Below are positions 35,568-46,321 of a stretch of DNA of 64,000 bases, piece after piece. A program made the translations under genes and the position numbers. Under the pieces are notes generated by a model. The model saw nothing but the letters and a program-made list of their open reading frames with translations, was not told the DNA's origin and made no database searches. Source of the DNA: Bog-756 sp963812885 (GTDB lineage: Bacteria > Actinomycetota > Acidimicrobiia > Acidimicrobiales > RAAP-2); the NCBI GenBank assembly GCA_963812885.1, contig CAWEWZ010000011.1:392773-456772 (forward strand). Direction: 5' to 3'. Numbering within the stretch: the first letter of the stretch is position 1; every line of letters starts with the position of its first letter.

Positions 35568-36643
35568 CGTCGTGCTCCCGGAGCCCCGTTGGAGGCCGGC
35601 GCGGCCTCGCCCAGATAGGCGGCCTGGACCATCGGATCGTGACGGACCTCGTCGGGCGTGCCCGAGGCGATGATGTCGCCGAAATCGAGGACATAGATGT
35701 GGTCGCAGATCCGCATCACCAGCTCCATGTCGTGCTCGACCAGCAGCACAGCCATGCCACCGGCCGCCAACTTGGTCAACAGCTCACCCAGGGCGTTGGA
35801 TTCGACTTCGTCGAGGCCCGATCCGGGCTCGTCGAGCAGGAGGAGTTTCGGCCTGATGGCCAGGGCGCGGGCCAGCTCGACCATCCGGGCCAGACCGGTG
35901 GACATGGAGGCGGCGTTCTGCTCCCCGCGCCCGCCGAGCCCCACCCCTTCGAGCAGCCGATCCCGGGTGGCCGGATCCGCCGAACCGAGATCGAGGGCGA
36001 CGGTGACGTCGCTCCCCTCGGGGTCCCCACCCGTTGCCTGGGACCGGCGCTTCGACGGCATCCACCGGTGGAGCCGGCCCCACCGGCTCCGGTGCCACCA
36101 CCGCTGCGTCGACTCGAGTCCGACCTGGACGTTCTCGCCGGCGGAGAGCGACCCGAACAATTCCAGGCGTTGGAAGGTCCGGGCCAACCCGAGCCGGGCC
36201 CGATGGTGGGGCTTCATCTCGGTGACATCGGTGTCGAACAGATGGACCGTGCCCCGGCCGGGAGCCTGCAGTCCACTGATCACATTGAACAGGGTGGTCT
36301 TGCCGGCGCCGTTGGGACCGATCAACCCGGTGACGGTCCCGGGCCGGACGATGAGGCTCACGTCGCTGAGGGCGGAGACGCCGCCGAACCGGACCGCCAC
36401 CTCCGACACGGTCAGGGCCGCCCCTCCCGCCGATCCGCCTCCTGGCGATCCCTGAACCGGTGACCCAGTGGGCGGCTCAGCGGGCGACTGCTCAGCGGGC
36501 GACTCCGCGGCCGGCTCAGCGGGCGACTGCTCAGCGGGCGACGGCTCAGCGGGCGACTCCGCGGCCGGCGCAGCGGGCGAATGCCCAGCGGGCGACGGCT
36601 CAGCGGGCGACTCGTCCGCTGATGACTCCTCAACTGGCGGCAC
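35564..36643 (-). CDS. livG: Branched-chain amino acid-type ABC transporter ATPase, LivG, with SPAE-repeat N-terminus
   Basis: First ATPase of the importer. Core: VRFGGVSALSDVSLIV, Walker A LIGPNGAGKTTLFNVISG, ARTFQRLELFGSLSAGENV, Walker B PKLLLLDEPGSGLDEVES, LLVEHDMELVM. The canonical signature LSxGxQ is altered to ASMSTGLARMVELARAL, and a Lys/Arg/Asp-rich insert of about 35 residues precedes it. GTG 36643 (GGAGG 8 bases upstream) overlaps livHM by 14 bp. Residues about 7-65 are a SPAEP/SPAEQ repeat before the ATPase fold, not found in ordinary LivG. Intact. Confidence 0.88.
36471..36626. repeat. Coding tandem repeats (SPAE units) at the livG N-terminus
   Basis: Many copies of a 15-bp unit near CTCAGCGGGCGACTG, organised in longer blocks separated by GCGGCCGG. 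On the minus strand they read S-P-A-E-P/Q. The repeats lie immediately after the livHM stop. Confidence 0.85.
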
Positions 36644-38567
36644 GGGTCCCACCTCCGACCGCGAAGGTGCCGCCGACCGGCGCGGCCGGCCCGACCACCG
36701 CATCCCCACCCCGCCTGCCCCAGGGCAGGAGGTTCTGGATGAACTCGATGCCGAGAATTCCGCCGGCGGCCCGGCCGATCAGGATGATGCCGGCACCGGC
36801 GAAGAGGCCGAGGCCGTTCGGCCACACTTGGTTGAGGACCACGTAGGTGAGGGCGGCCAGGAAGGCCCCGGAGACGGTCCGAATGCTCCACACGGTGACG
36901 AACAGGACGAAGATGATGCCAGCGAAAAAGTCGAAGTCGGAGGTTCCGACCGTCTCCTGCACGGTGCCGTACAGCGCCCCACCCAGGCCGGCGATGCCCG
37001 CGGCGATGGCGAACACCGCCACCTTGGTGAAACCGATGTTGAGCCCCACCGTGGCGTAGGCGGCCGGTGAGTCGTTGAGGGCCACCAGCCGCCGACCGAA
37101 CATCGAACGGCGGATGGCCAGCACGATCCAGGCGATCACCACGAAGAAGACGGTGACCAGAAGGAACTCGGAGGCGTCGCCGCCGAACGACAGTCCGGGG
37201 AGGACGATCCGCCCCACGTTCACGCCCCCGGATCCGTAGATGTGGGTGTCGAGGAAGAACCCGTTGGCCACGGCGTCGGCGAAGGCGAAGGTGGCCAGGG
37301 CCAGGTACAGGTCGCGCAGCCGGATGGTGGGCAGGGCGACCAGGGCCCCGACCGCGGCGCAGACCACGGTGGCCGCCACCAGGCCGAGGACCGAGCCGCC
37401 ACCGGCCACCTTGCCCATGATGAAGGCGCCGATGCCCATGAAGGAGAACTGGCACAGGGAGATCTGGCCCGAGTACCCGGTGAGGAGCACCAGCGAGAGA
37501 CCCACGATCCCGAGAGTCATGACCACGCCCCCGAGGGTGAGCACGGTCGTCCCTTCGAACGGCTTGTTGTTGAAGACCAGGGCCATCACCACCGCCACCA
37601 CGAAGAAGCCGACGCCGGCCAGCAGCGACTCGCGGCCGCCGGCCACACGCGGGATGCGCGCCTTGGTCAGCCGGCCCACCGCCCGGAGCCGGACCGACGG
37701 CAGGGTGACGAGGGCGATGAACAAGAAGACCATCGGCAGGGCCAGCGTCACATCGGGCACCAGGCTCTGGGGAAGGTGGGGCAGCAGATAGCTGATCACG
37801 TAGTTCTCGGCCAGCCCGATGCCGATGGCGGCGGCGAAGGTGACCGGGATGTTCTTGAGCCGACCGACGATGGCCGCCGCATAGCCGTTGACCACCAGGA
37901 GGGTCATGGCCGGGATGCTCAGACCGGTGGTCTGGGTCGGCGCCAGGAGGACGCCGGCCAGCGCGGCCATGACGAACCCGAGGATCCATCCGTACTGGCT
38001 CATCCGGTTGGGGGAGGCGCCGGACATGGCCAGCAGCTCGGGGTCGTCGACCACCGCCCGGAGAGCCACCCCGGTGCGGGTGGAGTAGAAGAGCAGGCGC
38101 AGGGCCACGGCCACCGCCAGGGCCACCCCGATGATCAGGACCTCCTGGTACTGGATGTTGATCCCGACCAGCCGGAACTGCCCGTTCACCATGTTGCCCA
38201 CCAGATGCTGGGTGCTCGGGTTCCAGGTGACGGTGGCGAACCCGGTGAGGATGACCAGCAGGCCGAGCGTGACCATCACCGGCCGTTCGGCCGAAGCCCC
38301 GTGGAGCCGACGCATGAGCACCCGCTCGACCAGCGCCCCCGAGATGGAGGCGCCGACGACGAGGATGATGACCAAGGCCACCAGGATGTTCACGTGGTCC
38401 TGGGTGACCAGCCCCCAGTAGCAGAAGGCGGCGACCATCCCGACGGCCCCCTGGGCGAAGTTGAAGACGCCCGAGGTGGTGTAGGTGACGACCAGACCGG
38501 TGGCGGCGATGGCGTACCCGGCACCGAACATGATGCCGAAGACGCTGTACTGCAGGAAGTTGCTCAC
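36630..38567 (-). CDS. Fused LivH-LivM permease of a HAAT-type ABC importer
   Basis: One intact 645-residue protein carrying both permeases. The N-terminal half is LivH-like (FGIMFGAGYAIAATGLVVTYTTSGVFNFAQGAVGM, ALRAVVDDPELLAMSGASPNRM). The C-terminal half is LivM-like (LLTGYSGQISLCQFSFMGIGAFI, TIRLRDLYLALATFAFADAVANGFF, GRRLVALNDSPAAYATVGLNIGFTKVAVFAIAAGIAGLGGALYG). The linker at about residues 300-330 is basic (RLRAVGRLTKARIPRVAGG). The two are usually separate genes; fused forms exist in some actinobacteria. It lies 68 bp after the binding-protein gene. Confidence 0.93.
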   Translation of the reverse strand: MSNFLQYSVFGIMFGAGYAIAATGLVVTYTTSGVFNFAQGAVGMVAAFCYWGLVTQDHVNILVALVIILVVGASISGALVERVLMRRLHGASAERPVMVTLGLLVILTGFATVTWNPSTQHLVGNMVNGQFRLVGINIQYQEVLIIGVALAVAVALRLLFYSTRTGVALRAVVDDPELLAMSGASPNRMSQYGWILGFVMAALAGVLLAPTQTTGLSIPAMTLLVVNGYAAAIVGRLKNIPVTFAAAIGIGLAENYVISYLLPHLPQSLVPDVTLALPMVFLFIALVTLPSVRLRAVGRLTKARIPRVAGGRESLLAGVGFFVVAVVMALVFNNKPFEGTTVLTLGGVVMTLGIVGLSLVLLTGYSGQISLCQFSFMGIGAFIMGKVAGGGSVLGLVAATVVCAAVGALVALPTIRLRDLYLALATFAFADAVANGFFLDTHIYGSGGVNVGRIVLPGLSFGGDASEFLLVTVFFVVIAWIVLAIRRSMFGRRLVALNDSPAAYATVGLNIGFTKVAVFAIAAGIAGLGGALYGTVQETVGTSDFDFFAGIIFVLFVTVWSIRTVSGAFLAALTYVVLNQVWPNGLGLFAGAGIILIGRAAGGILGIEFIQNLLPWGRRGGDAVVGPAAPVGGTFAVGGGTRAAS

Positions 38568-38635
38568 CGCATCAACCCCATCAACCCCGTTCCCCGATGG
38601 ACCACATCAGACGGCTCCGGTGCCCCCGACCCCGC

Positions 38636-39956
38636 TCAGGATTTCGGTGGCGCCACGTAGGAGTAGTCGCACCGGTACCCGTGGGTCGGGCTGTTGATCG
38701 GCGGGTTGTCCTGCCGGGTCCACTGTGAGTTGAGCACCTGGCCGACCAGATAGCAATTGGACGTCGACCTTGCCGCCGGGTTGCTGGTGGTCACGATGTT
38801 CCCACCGTTGAACGAGGTGACCTTCGAGAGCGCGGTCAGGATCGACCCGCGGCTCGGGTTGGAGCCCGCGTCCTTCAGGGCCTGGACGAAGAGCTGCGCC
38901 GACAGCCACCCGTAGAGGGTGAACAGGTCGGCGTGGAACCCGGGCGAGGCCACGTTGACCCAGTGGAGGAAGGTCGACACCGCGGGGATCGAGTCCTTGT
39001 CCCCTCCGAGGTAGAGCGAGGCGTTCTGGTCGAAGTAGGAGCCGTTGACCGCGGCCGGGCCCGCCGGCGGCGGGGATCAGGGCGGTCGAGTAGGTGGCCG
39101 CGCCCATCACCACGAGGGGGTGGAAGTTCTGCTGGACGAGGTTCTTGAGCAGCGCCGAGGCATAGACCTCGGCCATCTGGTCGATGAACAGCACCTTCAC
39201 GCCGGCGTTCCTCATGGCGATCACATTGGGGGTGAAGTCGAACTGGGTGTCGCCGTAGGTTGCGTCGTAGACGACGTGGTAGCCGACCTTCTCCATGACG
39301 TACTTCTCACCGGCCCAGTCGGCCTCGGGCGAGGGGAGGTTGGCCACCAGGGTGCCCACGTGCTGGAGGGGCGCCGAGCCGAACTTCTTCCAGTAGTACT
39401 GCAGCGCGCCCTCCTCCCAGCCGCCCTCGAGGGGGACGGCGCTGTACACGTTGGGCAGGGCGTTGGTGGCCGGGTCGAGCACCTGGGTCACGTCAGGGAC
39501 ACCCGGGTTCTGGGCCAGCACCGTTCCGCCGAAGCTGTCGAAGGTGGAGAACCCGCCGACCAGGGCGGCGTCGGTGGACACCGCGTTCTGGGTGGCCTCC
39601 TTGTTGCCGGTCCCCGTGTACTGGTCGTCGGCGCTGTCGACGGTGATCTTGCGCCCGTTGACCCCGCCCGTCGAGTTGACGTAGTCGGCGTAGGCCTGGG
39701 TCCCGACCAGCGCGCCCTTGAACAGGCCACCGATGGCCAGGGTGGAGACATTGCCGACCTTGATGCTGGTGGCGGTGATGCCGGTGTGGTCGCTGAAGGC
39801 GCTGGACGGCACCGTCCGGTTGCCGATGCTCGCCTTCCCGCCCGATGCCGTTGTCGTCGTCGTCGAGTTGGTGGAGCTGCATGCCACCGCGGTGGCGGCT
39901 ACCACCGTGACCAACGTCAGCGCGGCCAAGCGCGTCTTCCACGATGCAGAACCCAA
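38636..39956 (-). CDS. ABC transporter substrate-binding lipoprotein, LivK type (one frameshift)
   Basis: Periplasmic-binding-fold type I receptor of the importer. Signal peptide with lipobox ATAVAC followed by a Ser/Thr-rich spacer, then ITATSIKVGNVSTLAIGGLFKGALVGTQAYADYVNSTGGVNGRKI. An extra G near 39058 (CCCGGCC) breaks the frame; repaired, it reads IPAAGGPAAVNGSYFDQNASLY and continues FTLYGWLSAQLFVQALKDAGSNPSRGSILTAL. About 440 residues. The TTG start at 39956 is chosen because AAGGGGGAG precedes it and no ATG or GTG fits the signal peptide. Confidence 0.87.
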
Positions 39957-40089
39957 GGCTCCCCCTTGATCTCGGTCTTGGCCACGTCGGGCGGGAACTG
40001 GCCGTCCCCTGGGCAACATGACGGAAATATGAATATGTGACTCTACGTCAGAAACTCGTCTGTGTGTCTAGCACTTCAGGCGGGATCGC
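39957..40089. promoter_or_regulatory. AT-rich promoter region of the ABC importer operon
   Basis: A 133-bp gap between the binding-protein gene and the esterase stop. It holds a locally AT-rich block (ATATGAATAT at 40027-40036) that is likely to be the promoter, but I could not fix -35/-10 elements with confidence. Confidence 0.4.
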
Positions 40090-41370
40090 TCAGAAATCGG
40101 AGGACGGCACCGGCCTGGGCATCCCGTGACCGGCCCGGGCCCGGGCGCCCTCCAGAAACCGGACCGCGCCCATGGTGGTGTGCCGGCAGCGGATCGAGGC
40201 CAGCACGTCGAAGGCGTGCTGGGCCCGGGGCAGCTCCACGTAGGCGACCGGCGCCTCGGAGGTCCGCTGCAGTTCGGCCACGAAGTGGCGGGCCACGGCC
40301 ACCGGCACCAGGGTGTCGTTGACCCCGTGCATGACGAACATGGGCGGCGCCGATGCGGTCACCCGGTGGTCGGGCGACGCCTGCTCGAACTGCTCGGGGT
40401 TGTCCGACTTCCTGGTCTTCATCACCCTGCGCTCGAGCAGGTCGAGGAGTCCGGCACCGTAGGCGCCCGACAGTTCCGGGTCGACGGTCATGTCGTAGAC
40501 GCCGTAGCAGGGGATGCAGGCGTCGACCGAGGTGTCCATGTCCTCGAATCCGGGCTGCCACTCGGGCCGGTTGGGCGTGAGGGCCAGCAGCGACGAAAGG
40601 TGGCCGCCGGCGGATCCTCCGGACACGGCGACGAACTCCGGGTCTCCCCCGTAGTCGGCGATGTGCTCCCGCACCCAGGCGACGGCCCGCTTGCAGTCCA
40701 CGATGTGGGCCGGCCAGGTGGCCCGGGGGCTGAGGCGGTAGTTGATGACGACACACACCCATCCCCGCCGGGCCAGCTCGTGCATCATCGGGATGCCCTG
40801 CTCCCGCTTGTCCCCGATGACCCACGCCCCCCCGTGGATGTAGACGAGCACCGGAGCCCGCCCGGTGCCCACCGGCCGACGGGTGAGGATGTCGAGCTTG
40901 TGCCGGTAGTTCCCGTCGCCCCAGTAGTCGATGTTCTTGACCCTCTTGATGCCGTGCCAACGGAACGGCACGGCGATGACCAGCCGCCACCAGCGGTTCC
41001 ACAGCGGGGCCGGATCGAAGCCGGCCACCTCGATCGGCCCTCCGCTGGCCTGGTCGAGGGCCTCCTCGACCAGGGCCCCGGATCGGTGGGCGATCACCGC
41101 CAGCTGGGCCAGCCCGGCCACCGATCCGACGGCGACGACCAGGCCCACCCAGCCCGGCCAGCCGTGGAGGCCGCCGTTGAGGACGAGGACGGCGGCGGCG
41201 GCGGCCTCGAAGGCAGCGACCTGTACGGGCAGCTCACCGGGTATCCAGCCCAGCGCGAAGCTGGCCACGGTGAACGGCTCCCGCTTCACCGGGTGGTAGG
41301 CGTTGACCACGAGGACCGCGAAGGCAATGCTGACTGCGAGGAACACCCAGGCCACCCCTCCATCAAACAC
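40090..41370 (-). CDS. HSL-family esterase/lipase with N-terminal membrane part
   Basis: Hormone-sensitive-lipase-type alpha/beta hydrolase of 426 residues, intact. Residues 1-95 include two or three TM helices (WVFLAVSIAFAVLVVNAY, WVGLVVAVGSVAGLAQLAVI). The catalytic part has VLVYIHGGAWVIGDKREQG (HGGA oxyanion), VSGGSAGGHLSSLLAL (GxSAG nucleophile), FVMHGVNDTLVPV (Asp) and RAQHAFDVL (His). It resembles mycobacterial LipO/LipQ-like esterases. It is divergent from the WS/DGAT gene, so the pair may act in neutral-lipid turnover; that is inference. Confidence 0.88.
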   Translation of the reverse strand: MFDGGVAWVFLAVSIAFAVLVVNAYHPVKREPFTVASFALGWIPGELPVQVAAFEAAAAAVLVLNGGLHGWPGWVGLVVAVGSVAGLAQLAVIAHRSGALVEEALDQASGGPIEVAGFDPAPLWNRWWRLVIAVPFRWHGIKRVKNIDYWGDGNYRHKLDILTRRPVGTGRAPVLVYIHGGAWVIGDKREQGIPMMHELARRGWVCVVINYRLSPRATWPAHIVDCKRAVAWVREHIADYGGDPEFVAVSGGSAGGHLSSLLALTPNRPEWQPGFEDMDTSVDACIPCYGVYDMTVDPELSGAYGAGLLDLLERRVMKTRKSDNPEQFEQASPDHRVTASAPPMFVMHGVNDTLVPVAVARHFVAELQRTSEAPVAYVELPRAQHAFDVLASIRCRHTTMGAVRFLEGARARAGHGMPRPVPSSDF

Positions 41371-41489
41371 GGTCCGACCAGAGAAGTGAAGCCAACCGGA
41401 CCGGGCGGGGCGGCCATGAGGGCCGGCGCAGGAAAGGACCGGGCCGGCCGGAGGGCAAGACCCTGACGGCCGGACAGGAAAGGACGGCG

Positions 41490-42979
41490 ATGGAACGACT
41501 CAGCGGACTCGATGCCAGCTTCCTCTACCTCGAGACCCCGAGCCTCCACATGCACGTGGCCATGGCCCTCGTCTTCGACCCGTCGACGGTTCCGGACGGC
41601 TACTCGTTCGAGCGGATGAAGGAGCGGATCGCCGACCGCATCCCCGCCGCCCCGGTGTTCAGGCGCCGGCTGGTGGAGGTGCCGTTCCGCCTCGGCCACC
41701 CGGTGTGGGTGGACGACCGTGGCTTCGACATCGACTACCACGTCCGGCGGGCGGCGGTCCCCGGCCGGGGGGGCTGCTCGAGTTCGCCGAGCTGACCGGC
41801 GAGATCGCCGGTCACCAGCTCGATCGGGCCCGACCGCTGTGGGAGATGTGGATCGTGGAGGGACTGGCCGAGGGTGATGTCGGGGTCGTCGTCAAGATGC
41901 ACCATTCGACCGTCGACGGGGTGTCGGGAGCCGAACTGCTCTCGGTGCTGTTCGATCTCGAACCCGATCCGGCACCCGAGGAGGCCCGACCCGAGGCCCC
42001 GGTCGACGAGCGGATCCCCTCGGCGCTCGAGCTCATGGCCCAGGCCGGGGTGGCCCGGTCCCTGCGTCCCTTCGAGATGGTCCGTGACGTGATCCGGACC
42101 AGCCAGCGGGTGTTCAACGTCCGCAGGATCCGGCTGGGAACCCCCGACCGGTCCGGTCGCTCGAACGCCGCCCTCCCCTTGTCCGCTCCTCGGACCTCGT
42201 TCAACACCGCCCTCACCCGGCGCCGCAACGTGTCCTTCACCGCCATCGGGCTCGACGACGTCAAGCGGTTGAAGAACGCCACCGGGAGCACGGTGAACGA
42301 CGTCATCCTGGCCGTCTGCACCGGCGCCCTGCGCACGTTCCTGGTCGACGGCGACGAACTTCCCGACAAGCCGCTCGTGGCCGTGGTGCCGGTGTCGGTC
42401 CGGCCCGACATCGACTCGCCCAAGGGTTCGAACCAGGTGTCGTCGATGTTCGTCCAGCTGCCCGCCCACCTCGACGAGCCCCTCGACCGCCTGCAGGCCA
42501 TTCACGACGGCACCAAGGGGGCCAAGGACGAGCACAACGCGCTGGGGGCCGACATGCTGCTCAACTGGGCCGAGCACGCCACCCCGAACGTGTTCGCCAG
42601 CGGCGCCCGGCTCTACTCGGCCATGCGCCTGGCCAACCGGCACCGCCCCATCGCCAACCTGGTCATCTCGAATGTCCCGGGGCCGGACTTCCCGCTCTAC
42701 CTGGGCGGCGCCGAGCTCCAGGCCGGCTTCCCGCTCGGACCGGTGATGGAGGGGATGGGCCTCAACATCACCGTCATGAGCTACCGGGGCGTCCTCTACT
42801 GGGGGATCATCGCCTGCCCCGACTCGATACCCCTCCTCTGGAACCTGACCGCGGCCATCCCCCCGGCCCTCGACGAGCTGCTCGAGGCGGCCGGCGAGAA
42901 GCCCGCCATCTACCGGTCCGAGGAGGCGGCGGCGGCGGTCAGGGCCTCGGGCCTCGACGTCGAACGGCCCGCCGGCTGA
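41490..42979 (+). CDS. Wax ester synthase/diacylglycerol acyltransferase (WS/DGAT) (one frameshift)
   Basis: Makes triacylglycerol or wax ester from acyl-CoA. N-terminus MERLSGLDASFLYLETPSLHMHVA is canonical; the active-site motif is MHHSTVDGVSGAELL (HHxxxDG) at about residue 135; NDVILAVCTGALRTFL and LVISNVPGPDFPLYLGGAEL are family blocks. One base seems missing in the C4/G7 stretch near 41765; with it the join reads AVPRPGGLLEFAELTG. About 496 residues. AGGAAAGGA lies before the ATG. Neutral-lipid storage is common in actinobacteria. Confidence 0.92.
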
Positions 42980-43010
42980 GCCAGCCGTCCATCCGGTCCC
43001 ATCGTGCCGG

Positions 43011-44177
43011 TCACGGGGCCCGGGCCACCGCCATCGACGACGCCCCCGTGCACACGGCGATCGGTTGTCCGAACCTCGGCGATCCCGGGCGGTAGGGGAT
43101 CACCGCGTCGAAGCCGTCCACGACGAAGGCGCCGGTCCGACCGGGACCGAACACGATGTCGGTCGGGTGTCCGGTGCCCGACCCGTCCCCCGTCCGGGCC
43201 GGGAGCCTGACCGGGGGATCGGGCTGGGAGAAATGGCTCACCGAGATCGGATTGACCCAGTTGTTGGCCGCGTCGGCCACCAGCAGTGTGGTGCCGGCGG
43301 AGTCGACGGCGACGGCCGCCGGATCGGCGATGCCGTACTTGTCGAATCCCGTCATGGTCTGGGTGGCGCCGGTGGCGGTGTCGATGGGGAGGACCCGCCC
43401 GCCGTAGTCGGTCCCGCCCTGGCCGACCACGTAGGCGGTGGTCCCGCTCCGGGTGACGGCGATGCCGTGGGGCGAGTACACCGACGAGACCGACAGCCGG
43501 GTGGGGATCTCGACCCCGGCGGTGGCATTGGCCGTGTCGACCGGGAACACACCCCCGGCCACCAGGGCGTAGAGCGTCGGGCCGGTGGGACCGAGGGCCA
43601 TGCCGAAGATGGTGTGGCCGGGGCCCAGGTCGAGCGGTGTGCCCGACCTGGTGGGTGACGGCGTCGACCGGGACGATGGTGCTCCCGCTGGCCGCCAGGA
43701 TGGTCCGGCCTCCGTGCATGACCACGATGGCGTGGGTGCCCCCCTGGCCGGGGATCTTGATCGGCTTCTCCGCCTGCTGGGTGACCAGGTCGATGGGGAT
43801 GACCACGTTCTGGACGCGCACCCCGGACGGCGCCGTGCCGGTGGTGGTCGTCGCCCCCGTGGTCACCGGCGGCAGCGTGGTGTGGCCCGACGTCGGTGTC
43901 GGGGTCACCCCGTCACTGGTCACCACGTAGGCCCATCGGCCGTCCGGCGACACGGCGACGGCGAAGTCGCCGAGGTCGGGGGTGCCCGAGATGGGAAGCT
44001 TGATGGCCGGCTCGGCCACATGGTTGGCCAGCTCGACCGGGGTGACCGCGTTCGGGCACACCACGTAGCCCATCGCCCCCGGCGGCGCCAGCGACGAGTC
44101 GTGGACGGGGGCGGCACCGGCGTGGACACCAGTGCACAGCCGGAGAGCGTGGCCACCGCTCCCACCAGAGCCAGCAC
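43011..44177 (-). CDS. YncE-like beta-propeller lipoprotein (two frameshifts)
   Basis: Signal sequence with lipobox LSGC (LALVGAVATLSGCALVST), then repeated propeller blades: FAVAVSPDGRWAYVVTSDG, VVMHGGRTILAASGSTIVPVD, HTIFGMALGPTGPTLYALVAGGVFPVD, PHGIAVTRSGTTAYVVGQGG, AAVAVDSAGTTLLVADAANN. Blades each read P-x-G-x3-Y-V, as in YncE/40-residue YVTN-type proteins. A missing base near 44105 and an extra G near 43640 break the frame. The true start is upstream of 44177, since RRPGGNRRRTPV precedes the hydrophobic core, but no clear start codon is visible. Function unknown. Confidence 0.72.
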
Positions 44178-44298
44178 CGGCGTGCGCCGCCGGTTGCCGC
44201 CGGGGCGTCGGGGACGTGCGGGGCGTGCGGCAGGTGCGGGAGGCGCGAGACGTCGGGGACGTCGGGGTCACAGGCCCGGGCACATGCCTGGCCCCGAC

Positions 44299-44598
44299 TC
44301 AGGAGTGCTCGAAATCCGGGGCACCTTCGACGGCGAAGGCGAACTCGTCCACATAGCACCACCACCAGTCCTCCCCCGGCTCGAAGGACTGGACCAGCGG
44401 GTGGCCCGTCTCGTCGAAGTGGGTCGTGGCGTGATGACCCGGCGAGCTGTCACAGCACCCCACGTGGCCACAGAGCATGCACACCCTGAGATGCAGCCAC
44501 CGACCACCGACCCGCAGGCAGTCCTCACAGCCGTTGGATGACGGTACGACCTCTTGGACCTGGGCCAGGTGGTTGCAGAACTCTTCGGCATCAGTCAT
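44299..44598 (-). CDS. UBP-type zinc-finger protein
   Basis: A 99-residue stand-alone ZnF-UBP domain. Cys/His ligands occur in order: CNHLAQVQEV, GCEDCLRVG, LRVCMLCGHVGCCDSSPGHHATTHFDETGHPLVQSF, ending WWWCYVDEFAF. In eukaryotes the fold binds the ubiquitin C-terminus; the bacterial stand-alone proteins have no agreed function. GGAGGAG lies before the ATG. Intact. It follows the DUF885 gene by 24 bp and may be co-transcribed with it. Confidence 0.9.
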   Translation of the reverse strand: MTDAEEFCNHLAQVQEVVPSSNGCEDCLRVGGRWLHLRVCMLCGHVGCCDSSPGHHATTHFDETGHPLVQSFEPGEDWWWCYVDEFAFAVEGAPDFEHS

Positions 44599-44622
44599 GG
44601 CGTCTCCTCCGACGGCGGGGTG

Positions 44623-46255
44623 TCAGGCCGATCCGAACGCCCCGATGGTACCGGTGATCGCCTGCACGGCCAGGGGGACGGGCATGCATCCGGACCGGGC
44701 CAACGAATCATGGAAGTCCTTGAGGGCGCCTCCGCCGGCCACCCAGTCGTCCCGCGCCCGTTCGATGGCCATGGCACCGGTCAGGTACGCGGACGCCTGG
44801 GTCGGCCAGGCGCAGTAGCGGGCCACTTCGGAACGGGCCGTGGGCAACGGCAGCAGGGCCTTCTCGTGCATGAAGGACACGGCCTCGTCGAACGACATCT
44901 GGTCGGTGTGGAGCGAGGTGTCGACGACGATGCGGGCGGCCCGGAACAGGCGGGCCTCGAGCTGGCCGAGCTCCTGTTCGGGGGTGAAGAAGCCGGCATC
45001 CCGCATCATCCCCTCGACGTAGAGGGCCCAACCCTCGGAGAAGTAGTCCGAGGTGAAGATCCTGCGCACCTCGCGCGCCTCCTTGGTGGTCATCAGGTGC
45101 CAGTGGTGCCCCGGGTAGGCCTCGTGCACGGCGGTGGTGGCCATCGAGTACGTGGCGTTGCTCTCGAGCAGGCCGTCGATCTCCTCGGTGTCCCCGGCGT
45201 CCACCGGGTAGGGCACGAAGAAGTAGCCCACCCGGGACGGCTTGAACATGGGTGGGGCGATGTAGCAGGCCACCGCCAGCGTGGCCCGCACGGCGGGAGG
45301 AGCCGGAACCACCTCGCACCGTTCGTCGGGAGGATCGGTGACCAGTCCCTCGTCGATCATGAACCGGCGTGCCTCCAGGCAGACCGCCTCGTACTCGGCC
45401 CGCATGCCCTCGATCGACGTCGGGTGGACCTGCTGGAGCTGGCGCACCACCGCGGCCCAGTCGCTCGAGCCCCCGCTGATTTGCGCCGCCACCTCGCCCA
45501 TCCGGCCGGCCACCCGGTGGTACTCCTCCCATCCCTGCTCGCGCAGTGAACTGGTGTCGGTGTCGAGCAGCTCCCCCTTTTGGAGGACTTCGTCGTAGCG
45601 ATCCTCGCCGAACACATAGGTGCCGCTGGCACGCGGCGGCCACCTCCCGGAGGTGATCTGCGAATCTCTCATAGGCCCGGGCACCGACCTCGCCGGCCTC
45701 GGCCAGCCGTCTCTGATTGTCGGGCTTGTCCGCCAGCTGGGCCACCTCGGTCCGGGCGAATCCGATGTTGGCCACGCACTCGGCGATGCCGCGCTCGACG
45801 ATCAGCCGGCTGGCCAGGATCGGGTCGAGATTCCGCTCCCCCTCCTCGAGCACGGCCCCGATGCCGCGCAACCTGGCCACGGCGGCGTCGGTGAGCTCGT
45901 CCTCGGACCGCATGGCCAGGAGGAACAGCTCGGTGATCCCCGTCTCGAGATAGGCCTCCGGGGAACGACGCCACTCCTCCCATCCGGCCACGGCCAGACG
46001 GCGCTCCAGCCGAGCGATGACCAGCGCCCGGTCGATCGACTGCTCGAACGAAAGGTCGGCGACGTCGAACTCCTGGAAGCGCCGGAGCCAGCGGGCGTCA
46101 CCGTCGTCCCGCCGCTGGAAGCCGGAGGCGGAGAGATCGTCGAGCCGGTCGTCGAAACCGTCCCGTCCGACCATGGATGCCATACGGGGAGATTCGTCGA
46201 ACTCCCGGACCATCAACTGGTCGACGGCCTGTTCGAACGTGTCGGTGGAGGGCAT
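44623..46255 (-). CDS. DUF885 family protein, probable metallopeptidase (one frameshift)
   Basis: DUF885 proteins resemble M3/M32-like peptidases. About 544 residues after removing one extra base near 45625 (joining HLREVAAA to ASGTYVFGEDRYDEVL). The metal motif is TAVHEAYPGHHWHLMT (HExxxGHH), followed by YFSEGWALYVEGMMRDAGFF, which supplies the third ligand (Glu), and RIVVDTSLHTDQMSFDEAV. There is no signal peptide, so it should be cytoplasmic. ATG 46255 is 7 bases after a perfect TATAAT. Confidence 0.85.
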
Positions 46256-46262
46256 CTGACGG

Positions 46263-46268
46263 ATTATA
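46263..46268 (-). promoter_or_regulatory. Consensus -10 TATAAT, leaderless start of DUF885 gene
   Basis: TATAAT on the minus strand, 7 bases, then ATG 46255. It is the only perfect consensus hexamer that I noticed among the leaderless promoters in this GC-rich window. Confidence 0.75.
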
Positions 46269-46321
46269 AGAACCCGTCGGTCGACCGGTCGGACTCCGGC
46301 CGGCGTCGACCCGGTGGACCG

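Noticed and set aside
36460..36846. Repetitive Ala/Gln/Arg-rich frame on the plus strand over the livG N-terminus
   Set aside because: It is the antisense of the SPAE repeats; the minus strand leads directly into the ATPase domain.
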